From: Sphingomonas sp. Root710
GTDB lineage: Bacteria; Pseudomonadota; Alphaproteobacteria; Sphingomonadales; Sphingomonadaceae
Assembly: GCF_001429065.1 (NCBI RefSeq)
Contig: NZ_LMIB01000001.1
Location: 443,933 to 507,932 of the forward strand
Length of the DNA: 64,000 nucleotides
Reading direction: 5' to 3'
Of the stretch, positions 9,540 to 18,921 are shown in pieces. Made by a program: the position numbers and the translations under genes. Numbering within the stretch: position 1 is the first letter of the stretch; each line of letters opens with the position of its first letter. The notes under the pieces are model-generated. The model was not told the DNA's origin and did no database searches. It saw only the letters and a list, made by a program, of their open reading frames with translations.

Positions 9540-9788
9540 CTAGCCAACGGAGTTCTTGTTGGCGATCTTGGCGCGGGCCTCGTCGCGCTTGTTACGTGCA
9601 TCCTTCAGGCTGACATCGGGATAGGAGCCGAACGACAGCTTCTTCTCCTTGTCGCCGATGCGATATTTCATTTTCCACAGCTCGCCGCCAGACGGCTGGA
9701 GCAGGAGGTACATCCCGCGCCCATCGGTGAGCTTGATCGGCTTGGAGCCGTGCTTGGCGTTTTTGATGGTCGTGTCGGTCAAAGGCAT
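9540..9788 (-). pseudogene. Truncated tyrosine integrase, N-terminal arm-binding domain only
   Basis: The 82 codons from ATG 9788 encode the N-terminal domain of P4-type phage and island integrases (DUF4102). Its typical features are MPLTDTTIKNAK, KLTDGRGMYLLL and KKLSFGSYPDVSLKDAR. Full-length enzymes are about 400 residues and carry an R-H-R-Y catalytic domain; here the frame stops after IANKNSVG and no catalytic domain follows. The gene points away from the tRNA-Leu 3' end, as expected for an island integrase next to its attachment site. It cannot support excision on its own. Confidence 0.85.
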
Positions 9789-9789
9789 C

Positions 9790-9844
9790 GTTGGGGGCCA
9801 CTTCCGGAAGGGGATTCGAAAAGGCCCCCAACGTGGCCCCCAAA
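9790..9844. repeat. GGCCCCCAA repeats upstream of the integrase remnant
   Basis: GTTGGGGGCC (9790-9799) is inverted relative to GGCCCCCAAC (9823-9832), and a further copy GTGGCCCCCAAA follows at 9833-9844. Short repeats between an integrase start and its tRNA are candidate integrase arm-type binding sites, or could fold in the leader transcript. The role is inferred. Confidence 0.45.
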
Positions 9845-9956
9845 AAGGTCGCGGCTGCTCGCGAACATGGGCGGTCACTGCCAGTCAGGCCGACAGTGTT
9901 TATACTGAATTTCCGGGGTTTTGGAAGTCTGTCGCGACTTCCGACGATCAATCCGT

Positions 9957-10043
<87 letters not shown>

Positions 10044-10145
10044 ATCCGGGGTGAGGCCGGGCGGATAGCGGCGCTCCTTGTGCCTTGTCAACAGCTTCCG
10101 TGCAGGGCAATGCGGTCGCGATCTGATCATCAAGGGAATATGACG

Positions 10146-11084
10146 ATGAGCCGTCTTGTCACGCTGTTCGGCGGTGGTGGTTTTCTGGGCCGTTATGTCG
10201 CGCAGGAGCTGCTGAAAGCGGGCGCGCGCGTCCGCGTGGCGGAACGCGATCCGTCTGATGCCTTTTTCCTGAAGCCGCTGGGCACACTCGGCCAGATCCA
10301 GTTCGTGCCCGCCAGCGTCACCAAGCCCGCCAGCGTGGCCCGTGCGGTCGAGGGCGCCGACGTGGTGATCAACCTGGTCGGCATATTGAAGGGCGATTTC
10401 GACGCTATCCACCGCAAGGGGGCGGCCAATGTCGCGGGCGCGGCGCAGGCGGCGGGCGTGGAAGCACTCGTCCACGTCTCGGCGATCGGCGCCGATCCCG
10501 AATCGCCCTCGGCCTATGGCCGCAGCAAGGGCGAGGGCGAGGCGGCGGTGCGCGCGGTCTTCCCCGGCGCGACGATCATCCGTCCATCGGTCGTGTTCGG
10601 GCAGGAAGATGGCTTTCTCAACCGGTTCGCCGCGTTGCAGGCCGTACCCTTCGTCCCGGTGCTGCGCGGCGAGGCGAAGTTCCAGCCGGTCTGGGTGGCC
10701 GACGTGGCCCGCGCGATCGCAGCGGCGGCGCTGAACTCCGGCGCCCATGCGGGCAAGACCTATGAGCTGGGCGGGCCCGAGGTGGTGACGATGGCGGGGC
10801 TCAACGCATGGCTGGCCAAGGCGACCGGGCGCGAACCCAATTTCGTGCCGGTGCCCGACTTCGCGGGAGGGATCCTGGCGACACTGCTTGGCGTCCTGCC
10901 GGGCGCGCCGATCACGCGCGACCAGTGGCTGATGCTGCAGAAGGACAATGTCGTGTCGGCCGGCGCGAAGGGCCTCGAGGCGTTCGGCATCAAGCCGACC
11001 CCGATGGAGGCGGTCGCCCCCGGCTGGCTAGTCCAGTATCGCCCGCACGGCCGCTTCGCCACCACCACCAAGCCGGCCGCCTGA
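10146..11084 (+). CDS. Complex I NDUFA9-family / atypical SDR NAD(P)H-binding protein
   Basis: 312 residues with the extended-SDR pattern. TLFGGGGFLGRYV at the N-terminus binds the nucleotide, NLVGILKG follows, YGRSKGEGE replaces the classical YxxxK site, and IIRPSVVFG is typical of NDUFA9-like proteins. These are related to the accessory subunit of complex I and to sugar-nucleotide epimerases, usually with no shown catalytic activity. Starts at 10140 and 10146 are possible; 10146 gives better spacing to AAGGGA. It lies 6 bases before uppP on the same strand. It marks the return to core genome right of the island. Confidence 0.85.
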   Translation: MSRLVTLFGGGGFLGRYVAQELLKAGARVRVAERDPSDAFFLKPLGTLGQIQFVPASVTKPASVARAVEGADVVINLVGILKGDFDAIHRKGAANVAGAAQAAGVEALVHVSAIGADPESPSAYGRSKGEGEAAVRAVFPGATIIRPSVVFGQEDGFLNRFAALQAVPFVPVLRGEAKFQPVWVADVARAIAAAALNSGAHAGKTYELGGPEVVTMAGLNAWLAKATGREPNFVPVPDFAGGILATLLGVLPGAPITRDQWLMLQKDNVVSAGAKGLEAFGIKPTPMEAVAPGWLVQYRPHGRFATTTKPAA

Positions 11085-11090
11085 CGCATC

Positions 11091-11888
11091 ATGGAGATGT
11101 CGCTGCTGTCGATCGTCCTGCTCGGCATCGTCGAGGGGTTGACCGAGTTCATTCCGGTGTCCTCGACCGGCCATCTCATCCTGGCGGGGGAGGTGATGCG
11201 GGTGCCGCAGGGGACAGAGACCTTCGACATCGTCATCCAGCTGGGGGCGATCCTGGCGGTCGTGGTGCTTTACCGGCAGCGCTTTCTCGATGTCATCGCG
11301 GGTCTTTTTCGCCGCGATCCCCAGGCGATCCGCTTCACCCGCAACGTGCTGATCGGCTTCCTGCCCTCCGCGGTGATCGGGGCGGTTGCCTATGGCGCGA
11401 TCAAGGCGATGCTCAACACGCCGATCATCGTCGCGGTCGCGCTGATCTTGGGCGGCGTCGCCATTCTCGTGATCGAGCGTAGCGTCCGTAACCCGAGCTG
11501 CGACAGCGTCGAGGGGATGAGCGTGAAGACCACGCTCGGCATCGGCCTGATCCAGTGCCTGTCGATGATTCCCGGCGTCAGCCGCTCGGGCGCGACGATC
11601 ATGGGGGCGCTGACGCTGGGCGTCGAGCGGCGGACTGCCGCCGAATATAGCTTCTTCCTGGCGATCCCGACGATGATGGGGGCGACCACGCTCGCACTGT
11701 GGAAGGCGCGGCACGACCTCGGTGACGCGCAGGCCACCGCCATCGCGATCGGCTTCGTTATATCGTTCATCGTCGCGATGCTGGTGATCCGCTGGTTCCT
11801 GAATGTCGTTACCCGCCACGGCTTCGCGCCTTTTGCCTGGTACCGCATCGTCGTGGGCACCATCGCCTTGATTTGCTTGACTCTTTAA
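11091..11888 (+). CDS. uppP: Undecaprenyl-diphosphatase UppP (BacA)
   Basis: A 265-residue integral membrane phosphatase that recycles undecaprenyl diphosphate to the monophosphate carrier for peptidoglycan and other glycans. Both family signatures are present: EGLTEFIPVSSTGH at residues 15-28 and PGVSRSGATI at 161-170. Several hydrophobic helices follow. Length is normal for the family. It starts 6 bases after the NDUFA9-like gene and is probably cotranscribed with it. Loss normally raises bacitracin sensitivity unless another phosphatase compensates. Confidence 0.96.
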   Translation: MEMSLLSIVLLGIVEGLTEFIPVSSTGHLILAGEVMRVPQGTETFDIVIQLGAILAVVVLYRQRFLDVIAGLFRRDPQAIRFTRNVLIGFLPSAVIGAVAYGAIKAMLNTPIIVAVALILGGVAILVIERSVRNPSCDSVEGMSVKTTLGIGLIQCLSMIPGVSRSGATIMGALTLGVERRTAAEYSFFLAIPTMMGATTLALWKARHDLGDAQATAIAIGFVISFIVAMLVIRWFLNVVTRHGFAPFAWYRIVVGTIALICLTL

Positions 11889-11953
11889 TAGGTCCGATAC
11901 GGTCGTAAAATCCCCCGATCATCGCTGATCGCCTTTGCGCCGAGGTTATCTCC

Positions 11954-11978
11954 ACAGAATATAGGTCATATATTCTGT
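11954..11978. promoter_or_regulatory. Inverted repeat in the gltD upstream region
   Basis: ACAGAATATA-GGTCA-TATATTCTGT, perfect 10-base arms around a 5-base spacer, about 210 bases before gltD. It stands out as AT-rich in a GC-rich context and is a good operator candidate for the glutamate synthase genes. It follows the uppP stop by 65 bases, and a terminator role is unlikely because there is no T-run. Confidence 0.5.
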
Positions 11979-12128
11979 CCTAAATCGCGAAAAGCGCGTG
12001 ACAGCGCGTCCCATCTGTGGGAATGGGCGCCCATGGCCCTGGGTCGCCCGACGGAGCCGCGCATGTCGCGCAGACCCGCGAAGCGCGCGCCGGGACCCTG
12101 ATTTTTTGTGGAGAGCCGGTGGTGTCAT

Positions 12129-12155
12129 CGGCGGGACCGTTCGCGCGTCCCGCCG
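12129..12155 (+). promoter_or_regulatory. Leader hairpin before gltD
   Basis: CGGCGGGAC/GTCCCGCCG, 9-base perfect arms with a 9-base loop, ends 32 bases before the gltD start codon. Just upstream a GC-rich stretch ends in ATTTTTTG (around 12100-12107), so an attenuator-like arrangement is possible. The rest of 11889-12187 holds no supported gene. Confidence 0.4.
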
Positions 12156-12187
12156 AGGATCATGCCGGCTGTGGCGGGGACAGGTCG

Positions 12188-13636
12188 ATGGCGAACGAGC
12201 CGATGCTGAAATTCGTGAAGGTGGGCCAGGCCTATCCGCCGAAGCGCGCCGCCGATGCGCGCGTTGCCGATTTTGACGAGATCTCGCCGATCTATGCGGG
12301 CGACAATGCCGAGGAGCAGGCCTCACGCTGCTCGCAATGCGGCGTGCCCTATTGCTCGACCCATTGCCCGCTGCACAACCATATTCCCGATTGGCTGCGC
12401 CTGACCACCGAGGGCCGGCTGCGCGAGGCCTATGAGCTGTCCAACGCGACCTCGTCGATGCCCGAGATCTGTGGCCGCATCTGCCCGCAGGACCGGCTGT
12501 GCGAGGGCAATTGCGTGATCGAATTCTCCGGCCATGGCGCGGTGACGATCGGCTCGGTCGAGAAATACATCACCGACACCGCCTGGGAGAATGGCTGGGT
12601 CGAGCCAGTCCAGGTCGGCCCGGCGCGCGGCCAGTCTGTCGGCGTCATCGGCGCGGGTCCAGCGGGCCTGACCACTGCGGAGGCGATGCGCGCGCGCGGC
12701 TATGAAGTGCATGTCTATGACCGGCACGACCGGGCAGGGGGGCTGCTGACCTATGGCATTCCCGGCTTCAAGCTCGAAAAGCCGATCGTGATGCGCCGCG
12801 TCCAGCGACTGATCGACGCTGGCATCGTCTTCCATCAGGATTTCGAAGTGGGCCGCGACGCCTCGCTCGCCGAACTGCGCGAGAAGCATGACGCGGTGCT
12901 GATCGCGACGGGCGTCTACAAGCCGCGCGCGATCAAGGCCCCCGGTGTCGGCGCCAAGGGCGTGGTCGAAGCGCTCGACTATCTTACCGCCTCGAACCGC
13001 AAGAGCTTCGGCGACGCGGTGCCCGACTTCGACGGTGGCGGCCTGAACGCGGAGGGCAAGCATGTCGTGGTCATCGGCGGCGGCGACACCGCCATGGATT
13101 GCGTCCGCACTGCCGTCCGACAAGGTGCGGCGTCGGTGAAGTGCCTCTATCGCCGCGACCGGGCGAACATGCCGGGATCGCAGCGCGAAACGAAGAATGC
13201 CGAGGAAGAGGGGGTCGAGTTCGTCTGGCTGTCCGCGCCCGAGGCTTTCGACGGCGGTGACGCGGTCAGCGGCGTGCGCGCGATCAGGATGCGGCTCGGT
13301 GAACCTGATGTTTCGGGCCGCCGTACCCCCGAAGCCGATCCGGGCAGCGAGTTCCGCCTCGACGCCGACCTCGTCATCAAGGCGCTGGGCTTCGACCCCG
13401 AGGATCTGCCGGGGGCGTTCGGCAGCTCCGAGCTGTCGGTGACGCGCTGGGGTACGCTGCGCGTTGACCACAAAACGATGCAGACCTCGGTAGACGGCGT
13501 CTTCGCGGCGGGCGACATCGTCCGCGGCGCGAGTCTCGTCGTCTGGGCGATCCGCGACGGCCGCGACGTGGCCGATCGGATGCACGCCTATCTCAGGGCC
13601 AAGGCGAAGGCGAAAGCCGAGAAGGTGGCGGCATGA
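12188..13636 (+). CDS. gltD: Glutamate synthase (NADPH) small subunit
   Basis: 482 residues. Two N-terminal cysteine clusters (Cys48, 51, 56, 60 and Cys95, 99, 105, 109) bind the iron-sulfur centres, GAGPAG at 155-160 binds FAD and GGGDTAMD binds NADPH. GltD passes electrons from NADPH to the large subunit, which makes two glutamates from glutamine and 2-oxoglutarate. The frame extends upstream to 12017, but MANEPMLKFVKV is the usual N-terminus. The stop overlaps the next start (ATGA). The small subunit precedes the large one, with a DUF2059 gene between, whereas the enteric order is gltB-gltD. Confidence 0.95.
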   Translation: MANEPMLKFVKVGQAYPPKRAADARVADFDEISPIYAGDNAEEQASRCSQCGVPYCSTHCPLHNHIPDWLRLTTEGRLREAYELSNATSSMPEICGRICPQDRLCEGNCVIEFSGHGAVTIGSVEKYITDTAWENGWVEPVQVGPARGQSVGVIGAGPAGLTTAEAMRARGYEVHVYDRHDRAGGLLTYGIPGFKLEKPIVMRRVQRLIDAGIVFHQDFEVGRDASLAELREKHDAVLIATGVYKPRAIKAPGVGAKGVVEALDYLTASNRKSFGDAVPDFDGGGLNAEGKHVVVIGGGDTAMDCVRTAVRQGAASVKCLYRRDRANMPGSQRETKNAEEEGVEFVWLSAPEAFDGGDAVSGVRAIRMRLGEPDVSGRRTPEADPGSEFRLDADLVIKALGFDPEDLPGAFGSSELSVTRWGTLRVDHKTMQTSVDGVFAAGDIVRGASLVVWAIRDGRDVADRMHAYLRAKAKAKAEKVAA

Positions 13637-14178
13637 TGCGGGTGGCGGTCTTCGCGGCGGCGATCGCCTTCGCATCGCCCGTGCTGGCACAGGCTACGCC
13701 CGACGCGGCCAGGCTTGCGGCAGCGCGCGACTTCATCCAGGTGTCCGACATCCGGGCCCAGATGAAGGCGACCGGCCCCCGCCTTGCGGAAGCGATGGGG
13801 CGGCAGATGCGGCAGATGTTTCAGGACAATGCTGTCCCCGAAGGGCTGAACACCGAGTTGACGGCGGCGATGCAGGCTTATGTGGCGTCGATGGATTCGG
13901 TTTTCACCCCGGCAGTGATCGACAAGTTCGCGTTGATCTATGCACAACATTTCACCACCGAGGAATTGCGGCGCGTGATCGCGCTGATGAATGATCCGGT
14001 GATGGTCCGGATGCGCGCTGAGACACCCGCCATCGCCACCGAGATGATGCCGATCATGTTCGAAGTGATGCAGCCCCGTCAGCAGCAGTTCCAGCAGAAG
14101 GTCATGCAGATCGTCACCGACTGGATCAAGAATCACCCCGCAGACAAGGCGAAGCTCCGCTCGCCGACCGCCAGCTAG
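13633..14178 (+). CDS. DUF2059 periplasmic protein between gltD and gltB
   Basis: 181 residues. The N-terminus is a signal peptide ending near VLAQA (about residue 23). The remainder is helical and Gln/Met-rich and fits DUF2059, including the FTTEELRRVIALMNDPVM stretch. It overlaps the gltD stop by 4 bases and ends 9 bases before the gltB start, so it is translated within the glutamate synthase operon. No function is established for the family. A periplasmic protein in a cytoplasmic nitrogen-assimilation operon is unexplained. Confidence 0.85.
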   Translation: MMRVAVFAAAIAFASPVLAQATPDAARLAAARDFIQVSDIRAQMKATGPRLAEAMGRQMRQMFQDNAVPEGLNTELTAAMQAYVASMDSVFTPAVIDKFALIYAQHFTTEELRRVIALMNDPVMVRMRAETPAIATEMMPIMFEVMQPRQQQFQQKVMQIVTDWIKNHPADKAKLRSPTAS

Positions 14179-14187
14179 GATTTCGTG

Positions 14188-17100
14188 ATGTCCTACGAAT
14201 ATCTGACCCCCGAACATGCTCGCCTCGCCCGCGAGGGCATGTACCGTCCCGATTTCGAAGGCGATGCCTGCGGAGTCGGTCTGGTCGCGGCGACCGATGG
14301 CAAGCCGTCGCGCCGCGTCGTCGCGGCCGCGATCGACGCGCTGAAGGCGGTGTGGCATCGCGGCGCGGTGGATGCCGATGGCAAAACCGGCGACGGGGCC
14401 GGCATCCATGTCGATCTGCCCGCGCGCTTCTTCGACGATGCGATCGAATATGCCGGGCACAAGCCGCAGCCGAACCGCCTCGCGGTCGGCATGGTGTTCC
14501 TGCCGCGCACCGATCTCAGCGCGCAGGAGACCTGCCGCACGATCGTCGAGAGCGAGATCATCGATTTCGGTTACACCATCTATGGCTGGCGTCAGGTACC
14601 CGTCGACGTGTCGGTGATCGGCGAAAAGGCGCTGCAGACCCGTCCCGAGATCGAGCAGATCATGATCGCCGGGCCGATGCCCGACGCGATGAGCCTCGAG
14701 GAGTTCGAGAAGAACCTCTACCTGATCCGTAGGCGTATCGAGCGCAAGGTGATCGAGGCGCAGATCCAGGGCTTCTACATCTGTTCGCTGTCGGCGCGCT
14801 CGATCGTCTATAAGGGGCTGTTCCTCGCCGAGGAGCTGTCGGTCTTCTATCCCGACTTGAAGGACGAGCGGTTCGTCAGCCGGGTCGCGATCTTCCACCA
14901 GCGCTATTCGACCAACACCTTCCCGCAATGGTGGCTGGCGCAGCCGTTCCGTGCCCTCGCCCACAACGGCGAGATCAACACGATCCGCGGCAACAAGAAC
15001 TGGATGAAGAGCCACGAGATCAAGATGGCGAGCCTCGCGTTCGGCGAGCATTCGGACGAGATCAAGCCGCTGATCCCGGCGGGTGCGTCGGACACGGCGG
15101 CGCTCGACGCGGTGTTCGAGACGATCTGCCGTTCGGGCCGCGACGCGCCGACCGCCAAGCTGATGCTGGTGCCCGAAGCGTGGCAGAACAGCCATGACGT
15201 GCCCGAGGCGCGCCGGGCGATGTACAGCTATTTCGGATCGGTGATGGAGCCGTGGGACGGCCCGGCCGCGCTGGCGATGACCGATGGCCGCTGGGTCGTC
15301 GCGGGCGTCGACCGCAACGCGCTGCGCCCGCTGCGCACCACGCGCACCGCCGACAATTTGCTGATCGTCGGTTCGGAGACCGGCATGGTCGTCGTCCCCG
15401 AAAGCACGATCATCGCCAAGGGCCGGATGGGCCCGGGGCAGATGATCGCGATCGATCTGGAAGAAGGCCGCCTTTATGGCGACGCCGAAATCAAGGACAA
15501 GATCGCCGCCGAGAAGCCCTATGGCGAATGGGTCAAGGATTTCCGGACGCTCAAGGACCTGCCCGCGCCCGAAGAGGACATGATCCCGCGCTGGTCGCGG
15601 CCCGAACTGCTGCGCCGCCAGGTCGCGGCGGGGCAGACGCTGGAGGATATGGAGCTGATCCTCAGCCCGCAGGTCGAGGACGCCAAGGAGGCGATCGGCT
15701 CGATGGGCGACGATACGCCGCTCGCGGTGATCTCGGACAAGCCGCGGCTGATCAGCCATTTCTTCCGGCAGAATTTCAGCCAGGTCACCAACCCGCCGAT
15801 CGACAGCTTGCGCGAAACGCGGGTGATGAGCCTGAAGACGCGCTTTGGCAACCTCGCCAACATCCTCGACAATGAGGGGCAGAATGCCGATGTGCTGGTG
15901 CTCGAGAGCCCGGTGCTCCACTGCCGCGACTGGCACACGCTGAAGAACCATTTCGGTGCGCAGGCGGCCGAGATCGACTGCACCTTCGACGCGCATGGCG
16001 GGCCCGACGCGCTGCGCCACGCGATCGCGCGCGTCCGCGCCGAGGCCGAGACCGCGGTGCGCGAGGGCAAGGCCGAGCTTTTCCTGACCGACGAGCATGT
16101 CGGGCCGGACCGGATCGCCATCGCGATGGTGCTGGCGGCGGCGGCGGTGCACACCCACCTCGTCCGCAAGGGGCTGCGCTCCTATGCGTCGGTCAATGTC
16201 CGTTCGTCCGAATGCCTCGACACCCATTATTATGCGGTGCTGATCGGCGTCGGCGCGACGACGGTGAACGCCTATCTGGCCGAAGCCGCGATCGCCGATC
16301 GCCATGCGCGCGGCCTGTTCGGCGATCTTTCGCTGGCCGATTGCCTGAAGCGGCATCGCAAAGCGATCGACGACGGTCTGCTCAAGATCATGTCGAAGAT
16401 GGGGATCGCGGTGATCTCCAGCTATCGCGGCGGTTATAATTTCGAGGCGGTCGGGCTCAGCCGCGCGCTGGTCAACGACTTCTTTCCCGGCATGCCCGCG
16501 AAGATTTCGGGCGAGGGTTACAACTCGCTGCAGATCAACCTGGTCGAGCGGCACGAGGCGGCGTTCGACGACGTCGTCGTGTCGCTGCCCGTCGGCGGCT
16601 TCTATCGCCAGCGGGCGGGCGGGGAGGCGCATGCCTATTCGGCGCAGCTGATGCACCTGTTACAAAGCTCGGTCGCGACTGACAGCTATTCGACCTATCT
16701 GCAATTCTCGCGCGGGGTGCGCGATCTGCCGCCGATCTATCTGCGCGACTTGCTCGAGTTCAACTGGGCGCGAGAGGGGATTCCGATCGACTCGGTCGAG
16801 CCGATCACCGAGATCCGCAAGCGCTTCGTGACCCCCGGCATGTCGCTCGGCGCATTGAGCCCCGAGGCGCATGAGACGCTGGCGATCGCGATGAACCGGA
16901 TCGGCGCGAAGGCGGTATCGGGCGAGGGGGGCGAGGACAAGAGCCGCTACGCGCCCTATGCAAACGGCGACAACGCCAATTCGGTTATCAAGCAGGTTGC
17001 TTCGGGCCGCTTCGGCGTCACTGCCGAATATCTGGGCGCGGCCGAGGAGCTGGAGATCAAGGTCGCGCAGGGCGCCAAGCCCGGCGAGGGCGGCCAGTTG

Positions 17101-18717
17101 CCCGGCTTCAAAGTCACCGAGATGATCGCGAAGCTTCGCCATTCGACCCCCGGCGTGATGCTGATCTCGCCGCCGCCGCATCATGACATCTATTCGATCG
17201 AGGATCTGGCGCAGCTGATCTACGACCTGAAGCAGATCAACCCGCGTGCGCGAGTCTGCGTCAAGCTGGTCAGCTCGGCGGGCATCGGCACCGTCGCGGC
17301 GGGCGTCGCCAAGGCGCATGCCGACGTGATCCTGGTCGCGGGCCATGTCGGCGGTACCGGCGCGAGCCCGCAGACTTCGGTCAAATATGCCGGCACGCCG
17401 TGGGAAATGGGGCTGAGCGAGACCAATCAGGTGCTGACGCTCAACGGCCTGCGGCATCGCGTCAAGCTGCGCACCGACGGCGGCCTCAAGACCGGGCGCG
17501 ACATCGTCATCGCCGCGATCCTGGGCGCGGAGGAGTTCGGCATCGGTACGCTGTCGCTGGTCGCGATGGGCTGCATCATGGTGCGGCAGTGCCATTCGAA
17601 CACCTGCCCGGTGGGCGTCTGTACGCAGGACGAGGCGCTGCGCAAGAAGTTCGTCGGCACGCCTGAGAAGGTCATCAACCTGATGACCTTCATCGCCGAG
17701 GAGGTGCGCGAAATCCTCGCCAAGCTCGGCGTGCGCTCGCTCGACGAGATCATCGGCCGCACCGAACTGCTTCGCCAGGTCAGCCGAGGCGCCGAGCATC
17801 TCGACGACCTCGACCTCAACCCGGTGCTCGCCAAGGTCGATGCGCCTGCCGACAAGCGGCGCTTCAACATCAAGGGCTTCCGCAACGAGGTTCCCGACAG
17901 CCTCGACGCGCAAATGATCGAGGACGCCAAGGCGGTGTTCGACCGGCGCGAGAAGATGCAGCTGACCTACACCGTGCGGAACACCCACCGCGCGGTCGGC
18001 ACGCGCTTCTCGGCGGAAATCACCCAGCGCTTCGGCATGTCCTCGCTCGCCGACGGCCATGTCCATATCCGCCTGCGCGGATCGGCGGGGCAGTCGCTGG
18101 GCGCCTTCGCAGTCAAGGGCATCACCCTCGAAGTGTTCGGCGATGCGAACGACTATGTCGGCAAGGGCCTTTCGGGCGCGATCATCGCGGTTCGCCCGAT
18201 GGTGTCGTCGCCCTTGGAGACCAAGTCGAACACGATCATCGGCAACACCGTCCTCTATGGCGCGACGTCGGGCAAGCTGTTCGCGGCGGGGCAGGCGGGC
18301 GAGCGCTTCGCGGTCCGCAATTCGGGCGCGACCGTAGTGGTCGAGGGCTGCGGCGCGAATGGCTGCGAATATATGACCGGCGGCATCGCCGTGATCCTGG
18401 GCCGGGTCGGCGCGAATTTCGGTGCGGGCATGACCGGGGGGATGGCCTTCGTACTCGACGAGCAGGGTGACTTCGAACAGAACGCCAACCCCGAGAGCAT
18501 CCTCTGGCAGCGCTTCGCCTCGGTCCGCTGGGAAATGCGCTGCAAGGCGCTGATCGCCGAACATGCCGAGCGCACGGATAGCAAATGGGCGCACAGCATC
18601 CTCGACGACTGGGACCGATGGCGTTTGCGCATCTGGCAGGTCTGTCCGAAGGAGATGGTCGATCGCCTCGATTATCCGCTGAGCGACGCCGAGGCCGAGG
18701 TGGTGGCGGCGGAGTGA
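14188..18717 (+). CDS. gltB: Glutamate synthase (NADPH) large subunit
   Basis: 1509 residues, the normal size. Cys28 in DFEGDACGVGL becomes the N-terminal nucleophile of the glutaminase domain after propeptide removal. FHQRYSTNTFPQW and AHNGEINT belong to the same domain. The central domain follows, then the FMN synthase domain with KPGEGGQLPG. Cys1129, 1135, 1140 and 1145 hold the 3Fe-4S cluster region. The C-terminal GXGXG beta-helix domain contains the GCGANGCEYMTGG-like repeats. ATG 14188 is preferred over GTG 14185 from the spacing to AGGA. It is last in the gltD-DUF2059-gltB operon. Confidence 0.97.
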   Translation: MSYEYLTPEHARLAREGMYRPDFEGDACGVGLVAATDGKPSRRVVAAAIDALKAVWHRGAVDADGKTGDGAGIHVDLPARFFDDAIEYAGHKPQPNRLAVGMVFLPRTDLSAQETCRTIVESEIIDFGYTIYGWRQVPVDVSVIGEKALQTRPEIEQIMIAGPMPDAMSLEEFEKNLYLIRRRIERKVIEAQIQGFYICSLSARSIVYKGLFLAEELSVFYPDLKDERFVSRVAIFHQRYSTNTFPQWWLAQPFRALAHNGEINTIRGNKNWMKSHEIKMASLAFGEHSDEIKPLIPAGASDTAALDAVFETICRSGRDAPTAKLMLVPEAWQNSHDVPEARRAMYSYFGSVMEPWDGPAALAMTDGRWVVAGVDRNALRPLRTTRTADNLLIVGSETGMVVVPESTIIAKGRMGPGQMIAIDLEEGRLYGDAEIKDKIAAEKPYGEWVKDFRTLKDLPAPEEDMIPRWSRPELLRRQVAAGQTLEDMELILSPQVEDAKEAIGSMGDDTPLAVISDKPRLISHFFRQNFSQVTNPPIDSLRETRVMSLKTRFGNLANILDNEGQNADVLVLESPVLHCRDWHTLKNHFGAQAAEIDCTFDAHGGPDALRHAIARVRAEAETAVREGKAELFLTDEHVGPDRIAIAMVLAAAAVHTHLVRKGLRSYASVNVRSSECLDTHYYAVLIGVGATTVNAYLAEAAIADRHARGLFGDLSLADCLKRHRKAIDDGLLKIMSKMGIAVISSYRGGYNFEAVGLSRALVNDFFPGMPAKISGEGYNSLQINLVERHEAAFDDVVVSLPVGGFYRQRAGGEAHAYSAQLMHLLQSSVATDSYSTYLQFSRGVRDLPPIYLRDLLEFNWAREGIPIDSVEPITEIRKRFVTPGMSLGALSPEAHETLAIAMNRIGAKAVSGEGGEDKSRYAPYANGDNANSVIKQVASGRFGVTAEYLGAAEELEIKVAQGAKPGEGGQLPGFKVTEMIAKLRHSTPGVMLISPPPHHDIYSIEDLAQLIYDLKQINPRARVCVKLVSSAGIGTVAAGVAKAHADVILVAGHVGGTGASPQTSVKYAGTPWEMGLSETNQVLTLNGLRHRVKLRTDGGLKTGRDIVIAAILGAEEFGIGTLSLVAMGCIMVRQCHSNTCPVGVCTQDEALRKKFVGTPEKVINLMTFIAEEVREILAKLGVRSLDEIIGRTELLRQVSRGAEHLDDLDLNPVLAKVDAPADKRRFNIKGFRNEVPDSLDAQMIEDAKAVFDRREKMQLTYTVRNTHRAVGTRFSAEITQRFGMSSLADGHVHIRLRGSAGQSLGAFAVKGITLEVFGDANDYVGKGLSGAIIAVRPMVSSPLETKSNTIIGNTVLYGATSGKLFAAGQAGERFAVRNSGATVVVEGCGANGCEYMTGGIAVILGRVGANFGAGMTGGMAFVLDEQGDFEQNANPESILWQRFASVRWEMRCKALIAEHAERTDSKWAHSILDDWDRWRLRIWQVCPKEMVDRLDYPLSDAEAEVVAAE

Positions 18718-18726
18718 GCCGAAATT

Positions 18727-18840
18727 CCCCTCCCTGCCAAGGGAGGGGTTAGGGGCGGGTTAGTCCGCTTTTTTGGCCGACCGGAGTTGCCACGACCCGC
18801 GGCGTGACCCACCCCCAGCCCCTCCCTTGGCAGGGAGGGG
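18727..18840. repeat. GC-rich intergenic inverted repeat after gltB
   Basis: Two copies of the 22-base element CCCCTCCCTGCCAAGGGAGGGG (18727-18748) and its complement (18819-18840) face each other, and similarity continues inward through GGGG-rich bases (TTAGGGGCGGGT against CTGGGGGTGGGT). Each copy is itself nearly self-complementary, so single or long hairpins could form. It may end gltB transcription. Such elements recur between genes in sphingomonads, which suggests a dispersed REP/MITE-like repeat. Confidence 0.7.
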
Positions 18841-18921
18841 AGCAAAAAGGGAGGGGGAAGCGCATGTTCTTCATTTCGTCCTGCTGACATCATTGCCGCG
18901 GCTCGATAGGGTCGCGGCAAC

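Noticed and set aside
12017-12187. Upstream in-frame extension of gltD
   Set aside because: The added 57 residues are unlike GltD and overlap the leader hairpin; the family start is at 12188.
13588-18594. Very long open frames on the minus strand opposite gltB
   Set aside because: Two frames (about 1000 and 640 codons) lie exactly antisense to gltB, are Asp/Arg/His-rich, and have no starts with Shine-Dalgarno sites or recognisable domains. They are a by-product of GC-rich codon use.
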